In this document: positions 47,045 through 51,566 of the stretch, piece after piece
Numbering within the stretch: position 1 is the stretch's first letter
How the letters are laid out: each line of letters starts with the position of its first letter
Assembly (NCBI GenBank): GCA_964448085.1
Contig: CAYUUX010000004.1
Span: 1-51,566, forward strand
DNA length: 51,566 nt
Origin: CAIJMI01 sp964448085
GTDB lineage: Bacteria; Patescibacteriota; Microgenomatia; UBA10105; UBA927
Direction: 5' to 3'
Notes under the pieces: model-generated
What the model was told of the DNA's origin: nothing
The model's input: only the letters and a program-made list of their open reading frames with translations
The model's database searches: none
Program-made: the position numbers and the translations under genes

Positions 47045-49198
47045 TTATAAAAGTTCCCCTAATATAGGTGATTCGACCAGGGGGTCAGACCCCCGTTCAT
47101 GTTTAACTCGGTTTTTATTCAAGTTAATTTGCCATCGTTCCTTCTTTTTGTAGTTATATTTTTCATCGTCCCCTCCAAAGTGTTTGCGAAGTAATAACTC
47201 TATTGTTTTTTCTCCGACCTGGTGGGCCATCTCTAAAGAGGGGGTGATTAGGAGAGTCCCGTCCGCTGCATACGATTTGAAGAAAAACATTCCCGCACGT
47301 ACGTTTTGAGGTATCTGTTCTTTTTTGAACATTTCCTGAACCAGCCTGTATTGATTTACCGTGCTTATGCTCTGTTGCCGGGCCAGTATATTGTCCATTC
47401 CTTCAAATTCGTACTCCCATGGGCTTTCACCCTCCTTAAAGCAATGGAACGCCTTCATGTAATTCCGACCGAGTAGATTGTAAAATCGTTGATGGAGTAA
47501 TAAAGGAGGGTCTGTGATTCCGTGTAATGTAAAGAGGAATTTATTGGAGGGGTCTCTTGCTATTTTTGTGGCTTTTTTGTCCTGGAATAATGCGTATTTT
47601 TGGGAGGCCACCACGATTAGGGCCTTGCCTGTTCCTTTTGCAGTTAAAGTTGTTCCGACCGTCTTCATGTGCTCCTGGAGGGGCTTGAATAAGTCCTTGT
47701 CCATGAAAAAACTATCTGTGTGGGTGTAATAAACATCCCGGCCGTGGTCACGGATGAATCGTTCCCCCACGCTTTGCAGCCAGCGGCCGTAGGAGGTAAT
47801 TGTAGACGCGACCACAGGGTTTGCATAAACCCCCATCCTGTCAGATTTGTAGGTGGAGCCCTCCACGGCCAGCCCGTACAATGTATTTATCACGTTCTTA
47901 TAGAATTTATTATCGTGAGCCCTGTTTTCATCTATGGCCCTCTTTCGTTGCTCTATTAAGTCCGATACCAGTGTGTAAGGGTTCAAATTGTGCCTGGGTT
48001 CTACTTTTTGGCGACCTATGGCTTTGGGCTTATATACCTCCAGTATCTCGATATCACAAAGGCTTAGGTTTTTGGCTGCCCAGATATCCGGGAGCATGTA
48101 GATGTCCTCACCTTTACAGATGGGGAATAAGTTTTTGCTCACTGTTTTCACCGGGAGTATAGCGTTATCGACCTCAACTTTGGCAGCCATACAGGCATTC
48201 CGTTTATCTGGCACCATGTACTTATCATTGCCTGGAAGAGTCTCCACCCCTATCTTTTCGCAGGTCATAAATTGCATTATATTAGCGTCTTCCATGGCCT
48301 GAGCATATTGTCCCTGGATATCTGCATAAATTATGTCTCCCTCAATAGGAACCTTAGTATATTCGGGGTGAGACTCAATTTTCCCCCCATAGAAAGCCCT
48401 CCAGAACGGGTATATATCCCTATTTGTAAATCTGGGCCGCCTGACCCCCATATCTGCCAGGAGGTACTTTGAAAAAGTTCCCCCACTTCTCACATAATCC
48501 GGCCGGATGTTAAGGTTCATGGCGTTAAGGTATTCTGTTAGGCGGAATGCCAATAATGAAGTTAAACATGCGTCCCAAACAGCATATTTAATCTCCCCAT
48601 CGGCCTCTTCATCCAATTTAGCTAAATTGAGGATTCGGCTGGCGGCCCCTGCCAGGCTGTGCTCCCCAAATAGTACCTTTGATAGTGTTTGGGTATCCAG
48701 AAAATCAAAGGGGCCTTGGAGAATCATTGTTCTCTTGCCAGGTATCCTCCTTAAACTGATATGTCTACGTGCTTTAAAATACCAGTATCCATCGAATTTT
48801 TCTGATGGAACTGTTCTATACAGTATGGGCACGTCAAATAACATGTTGAAAAAGGCCAGGGTGTTATCTGGCACTTTCAGGAGGTTATTCAATATAGAAT
48901 CCCAATGTTGGGCCGGGCCATCCATTACTTGAACTTCGACCCGGTATCCTTGGATTTTGTAGGTTTTCCTCTGGCGGTCTTTTCGGGCCTTTTTGTTCCT
49001 AACATAAAGGGCTTTGAATTTGTTATTCCCCAAATACTGGGCGACCTGGAGGGATAATGGAGTTTGGCCTATTTGGCGAGTTGTTTCGGTGTCTACCCCG
49101 ATATAATTTCTTTCCTCTGTATCCCTGACATAACTAAAAATCCTATTATTGCCTTGTTTGGCTACTGGTACATCGACCAGTTGAAAATCAGGAATCAT
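47045..49198 (-). CDS. Family B DNA polymerase, probably protein-primed, 717 aa
   Basis: Exonuclease motifs: ExoI IGVDTET (Asp36, Glu38), ExoII FFNMLFD (Asn118, Asp122), ExoIII YAVWD (Tyr205, Asp209). Polymerase motifs: the YxGG hinge FYGGK (270-272), motif A YADIQGQY (Asp293), motif B KNVINTLYG (434-442) and a KxY-like QKYAL. Spacing between A and B (141 residues) and total length fit protein-primed polymerases of linear-genome viruses (phi29, salterproviruses, thaspiviruses). Motif C reads YYTHTDSFF: the first aspartate of the DTD pair is His493. Confidence 0.8.
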   Translation of the reverse strand: MIPDFQLVDVPVAKQGNNRIFSYVRDTEERNYIGVDTETTRQIGQTPLSLQVAQYLGNNKFKALYVRNKKARKDRQRKTYKIQGYRVEVQVMDGPAQHWDSILNNLLKVPDNTLAFFNMLFDVPILYRTVPSEKFDGYWYFKARRHISLRRIPGKRTMILQGPFDFLDTQTLSKVLFGEHSLAGAASRILNLAKLDEEADGEIKYAVWDACLTSLLAFRLTEYLNAMNLNIRPDYVRSGGTFSKYLLADMGVRRPRFTNRDIYPFWRAFYGGKIESHPEYTKVPIEGDIIYADIQGQYAQAMEDANIMQFMTCEKIGVETLPGNDKYMVPDKRNACMAAKVEVDNAILPVKTVSKNLFPICKGEDIYMLPDIWAAKNLSLCDIEILEVYKPKAIGRQKVEPRHNLNPYTLVSDLIEQRKRAIDENRAHDNKFYKNVINTLYGLAVEGSTYKSDRMGVYANPVVASTITSYGRWLQSVGERFIRDHGRDVYYTHTDSFFMDKDLFKPLQEHMKTVGTTLTAKGTGKALIVVASQKYALFQDKKATKIARDPSNKFLFTLHGITDPPLLLHQRFYNLLGRNYMKAFHCFKEGESPWEYEFEGMDNILARQQSISTVNQYRLVQEMFKKEQIPQNVRAGMFFFKSYAADGTLLITPSLEMAHQVGEKTIELLLRKHFGGDDEKYNYKKKERWQINLNKNRVKHERGSDPLVESPILGELL

Positions 49199-49200
49199 GG

Positions 49201-49545
49201 CTATTCCTCTTTGATTGGTTTAATTATAACCTTCTTTTTCACTTGCATGACCCTGGTAACTGATATCTGTTCCCGGTAATCCCCCGTGCTCATCATTACT
49301 ATCCTGGCCCCGCAGGAGGGGCAGAATAATAGAGGGACTGCTTCGACCCTGGTTTCATGACATTCAGGGTATAATAAAGCTAAAGAGGGGTCATTCCCGA
49401 ATTTCCAGATACCTACCCTGTGGTCTGACCAGGCTTCTTCCATGCCCCCGCAACAATAATCTTCTACTGACGGGTCTACTTGGAAGTAAAAAGTGTTTTC
49501 AGGGGTGAATATCTTCCTATAAGCAATTAACCATGTTCTTTCCAT
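49201..49545 (-). CDS. Phage-type small zinc-ribbon protein, 114 aa
   Basis: Ends in LLFCPSCGARIVMM, the 'CPSCG-x-x-I' half of a zinc ribbon, and has CCGGM earlier, an arrangement common in small phage proteins of about 100 residues. Function unknown. It follows the polymerase operon order (polymerase, this gene, a small membrane protein). Confidence 0.6.
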   Translation of the reverse strand: MERTWLIAYRKIFTPENTFYFQVDPSVEDYCCGGMEEAWSDHRVGIWKFGNDPSLALLYPECHETRVEAVPLLFCPSCGARIVMMSTGDYREQISVTRVMQVKKKVIIKPIKEE

Positions 49546-49676
49546 TAAATTCCCCCTAAAGTTTGCATTCCATAGGATAGTATTGTGGCTATTATTCCCA
49601 GGACAATTAATGCCATGGCTAAAGATAAAAATAGCCCCAAAATTACCATTCCAATCATTATATCGTCTTTTTCCAT
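49545..49676 (-). CDS. Small membrane protein, 43 aa
   Basis: Too short for routine calling; GAGGTGG precedes the ATG, and its stop overlaps the start of the next gene (TAATG). It is nearly all one long hydrophobic segment (IGMVILGLFLSLAMALIVLG) with a DD acidic start. It may be a small transmembrane virion component. Confidence 0.55.
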   Translation of the reverse strand: MEKDDIMIGMVILGLFLSLAMALIVLGIIATILSYGMQTLGGI

Positions 49677-49699
49677 GTTTTCCACCTCATGAGCCCCGA

Positions 49700-49873
49700 T
49701 TAAGCTGTTATCCCTTCCAATAGTAACTTATTAATTCCGTTATGGCTGTATAATAAAATTCTAACTATTGGTTTGTCTCTTTCAAATTGGTCTATATATT
49801 CGACCGGGATGTCTCCGTGCTCTTCATAAATTTCGAGCATTGCGTCAATTACGTCACTTAATGTTAATCCCAT
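49700..49873 (-). CDS. Small acidic protein, 57 aa
   Basis: The start at MGLTLSDVID is set by GGGTGATAA; the longer frame overlaps the upstream gene. It is mixed alpha/beta (DAMLEIYEEHGDIPVEYIDQ, IVRILLYSHNGINKLLLEGI). No family recognised. Confidence 0.5.
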   Translation of the reverse strand: MGLTLSDVIDAMLEIYEEHGDIPVEYIDQFERDKPIVRILLYSHNGINKLLLEGITA

Positions 49874-49878
49874 TGTTA

Positions 49879-50715
49879 TCACCCGGAAGGACAATCTTCG
49901 ACCCAAATAATCCTGTATTTTTCGCCTGTCTTCTTTTGTCTCTTTTTAGCCAGTTGGGGGGCTTTGGCCTCTGCTTTTACGAAGTGTAATGTTTCAACGT
50001 CTTCGACCGATTCGAGGATACGGCCCTCATTGGAGGGGTGCACGATTAGGCCCTTGGCTGTTTTCAAGTTGATGGCCGTCATTATTGCGTTGTGTTTCGC
50101 CTTGTTTATACAGAAACATACTTTATAATCAAGTTCAATTGGAGCACAGCTTTCCGTGTGCAATGATTTCTCCTTTTTACGCCTGCGGGATTCTCTTTTT
50201 GGTTTTTTATAGTATTTCTTGATGAATACTATGTTCCCCATTTTCACGCAGTCCCAGGCAAATTCTACGTCTCTAACTTTTTTGGGGTATTTTATTTGTC
50301 TCCTTTCATCCTTTCGGACTACGGTTCCCTCTAACCCCTCTATCTTCCTATATTTGCTGTTCCCTTTAGTCACCCGGTTATAATAGTTCTTGTTATAATA
50401 TTTTCGCATGTCTTTCTGGTATTTGTTGGCTTCTCTGGGGTTGTTGAGGTCTTTGTAGGTTTTTGTGTAATATTTACGGCCATCGGAGAACATGATATCA
50501 TAAGTTATATCGTAGTCCTTTAACTCCCTTGCGGCTAACTGGGCCTCCCTGAATGCCTGGTTTTCGTTATTGGGGAATTTCATCTCTTCCCCTTTAACTA
50601 TGTAGACTGAGTAGTTGTGTTTCTTGCACGACCCCCCGGAATATCCGAAAGCCGTGTCAAAAAGGTCTGGGGGTTGTTTTTTGGGATTTTTTGGAACGTA
50701 TGGTTTGTTTGCCAT
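49879..50715 (-). CDS. Basic protein, candidate terminal protein, 278 aa
   Basis: Strongly basic and tyrosine-rich throughout (KQKDMRKYYNKNYYNRVTKG-like, DVEFAWDCVKMGNIVFIKKY, KKPKRESRRRKKEKS), with mixed alpha/beta character and no cleaved signal. It lies one small gene away from the protein-primed polymerase, is close in size to phage terminal proteins (phi29 gp3 is 266 residues), and has several exposed Tyr/Ser residues. Terminal proteins share little sequence, so this is inference from context and composition. Confidence 0.5.
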   Translation of the reverse strand: MANKPYVPKNPKKQPPDLFDTAFGYSGGSCKKHNYSVYIVKGEEMKFPNNENQAFREAQLAARELKDYDITYDIMFSDGRKYYTKTYKDLNNPREANKYQKDMRKYYNKNYYNRVTKGNSKYRKIEGLEGTVVRKDERRQIKYPKKVRDVEFAWDCVKMGNIVFIKKYYKKPKRESRRRKKEKSLHTESCAPIELDYKVCFCINKAKHNAIMTAINLKTAKGLIVHPSNEGRILESVEDVETLHFVKAEAKAPQLAKKRQKKTGEKYRIIWVEDCPSG

Positions 50716-50728
50716 TTTTCAGCCCCCT

Positions 50729-51508
50729 TTAATCCCCTGGGGGCTGTTTTCGTTCCTCCTGTATTTCTTTCAGAATATCCTCCATGATATGGCCCTCTTC
50801 ATAGAGAATATGTGCTTGCCTCAGAATCTCTTCATCTGAGGCCCTGTTCCCGCTTTCCTTGATTCTGGTTCTTATTTCCGCCATGGCGACCCGGATGTTT
50901 GGGTAGATGTCATCACTTCCAGATGACCGGCTGATTGCTTTCTGCCCATCTATCTCTTCAGCACTGACTTCGCCAGCCCCTATCAAATCCGATATTGCCC
51001 TATTCTTGGCCCTGGTGTGTGCTGTTGCAGGGATATCGTGGTCTGGCTTTGTGAAATGCTTTCGACCATTGCAGGGGCCCTTACATGTCACTTGTCCTTT
51101 ATTGTCCACCGTGTCATATTCATGACCTCGCTCCCAGATACTGCATTCCCCCCATCCCTCTTCAGTACGACCGGATGGTAAGCTTGCCTCCACTAAAAAA
51201 GTTGCTTCGATAACCCTGCCCGTTTCCTGGTCTCGGATTACCTCTTTATCCAGTATCCGGGTGGTTACTTGGAAGGCACGGGCCAACTTTCGCCATGCTG
51301 ATTTATTTTTCCTGCGAACCCAATTCCCTTTTTTGTCTTTACTTTTAGAATAGTCCTCATTCGTGAGCAATTCTTTACAAAGACGTTGATAATCTTTAAA
51401 TTGCCCAATTGCTTCGTCCACATTCAATGTTTCTCTTTTTGTTTCCTGAACTGCTTCAGGTGGGATTATTTCTTGGTTCCCATCTAAAATTACTCGCTGG
51501 TTGTTCAT
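50729..51508 (-). CDS. Possible single-strand-annealing or recombination protein, 259 aa
   Basis: The centre contains ATAHTRAKNRAISDLIGAGE followed by VSAEE. The 'T-R-A-x-x-R-A-x-x-x-x-x-G-x-G-x-x-x-x-E-E' core is found in phage recombination and annealing proteins of the Rad52/Erf type and in related archaeal virus proteins. A cysteine pair (CKGPCNGRKHF) lies nearby. The flanks are helical. I give this family name with moderate doubt; the position by the replication genes supports a DNA role. Confidence 0.5.
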   Translation of the reverse strand: MNNQRVILDGNQEIIPPEAVQETKRETLNVDEAIGQFKDYQRLCKELLTNEDYSKSKDKKGNWVRRKNKSAWRKLARAFQVTTRILDKEVIRDQETGRVIEATFLVEASLPSGRTEEGWGECSIWERGHEYDTVDNKGQVTCKGPCNGRKHFTKPDHDIPATAHTRAKNRAISDLIGAGEVSAEEIDGQKAISRSSGSDDIYPNIRVAMAEIRTRIKESGNRASDEEILRQAHILYEEGHIMEDILKEIQEERKQPPGD

Positions 51509-51566
51509 TTCAATCCACTACTCCGGATTACTCTCTTTCTATTTCGATTAAGGCTAAATGGATGAT

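Noticed and set aside
47045..49198. The polymerase as an RNA-primed cellular-type PolB.
   Set aside because: Too short, with the YxGG hinge and A-to-B spacing of protein-primed enzymes, and no additional cellular domains.
1..51566. CRISPR arrays, tRNA or rRNA genes, insertion sequences.
   Set aside because: I saw no spaced direct repeats of CRISPR type, no cloverleaf-like sequence and no transposase frame. A covariance-model search would be the decisive test.

Overview
The window looks like part of the genome of a virus, or a virus-derived element, of a pseudomurein-walled methanogen (Methanobacteriales). Seven features point there: a C71/C39-like pseudomurein peptidase, two transglutaminase-like cysteine proteins, a secreted-side domain I associate with Methanobacteriales wall proteins, an archaeal-type adenylate kinase, archaeal Shine-Dalgarno sites (GGAGGTGA type), TATA-like promoters, and a family B DNA polymerase of the compact protein-primed layout. 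I see no terminase, portal or HK97 capsid gene. A HerA/FtsK-type ATPase and many small membrane proteins suggest a membrane-containing or otherwise non-tailed particle, although several structural genes resemble tailed-phage accessory proteins. A run of ten Ns at 21326-21335 shows that this is a scaffolded assembly.

Layout. (1) 47-1663: six small genes on the plus strand. (2) 1664-1960: a convergent gap with a T-tract and a hairpin. (3) 1961-23183, minus strand: a block of about 21 kb that I read as an effector arsenal. Sixteen genes encode proteins opening with the same tag, MGYASKS or a close variant, followed by unrelated bodies: ADP-ribosyltransferases (five), JAB/JAMM metalloproteases (three tagged, two untagged paralogues), an HExxH metalloprotease, HEAT-like repeat proteins, phage polyvalent-protein-like modules and orphan domains. 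Between them lie very small basic peptides, zinc ribbons, a SplB-like radical SAM protein and a severed PP-loop gene fragment. (4) 23269-27972: membrane and cell-wall proteins (transglutaminase-like proteins, lysine-tailed membrane proteins). (5) 27992-36752: surface and structural genes, including a 1389-residue GLUG-repeat adhesin and several beta-rich proteins, ending with a strong intrinsic terminator. (6) 36790-43003: archaeal adenylate kinase, a set of small membrane proteins and the HerA-like ATPase. (7) 43067-47018: a small KOW-like gene, a secreted zinc-ribbon protein, a pseudomurein peptidase, a large Pro/Gln-rich zinc-ribbon protein and a zinc-ribbon/winged-helix protein. (8) 47045-51508: DNA polymerase B, small genes, a basic protein that is a candidate terminal protein, and a possible single-strand-annealing-type protein.

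The most striking feature is the shared N-terminal tag. It is written with different synonymous codons from gene to gene, so it is conserved as protein and not just recently copied DNA. The simplest reading is a targeting signal, most likely for packaging into the virion and delivery into the host, by analogy with the capsid-targeting sequences of T4 internal proteins and the injected ART Alt. The bodies resemble the domains of phage polyvalent proteins, here encoded as separate tagged cargo proteins instead of one giant polypeptide. This is inference; the sequence alone shows the tag, the domains and the clustering.
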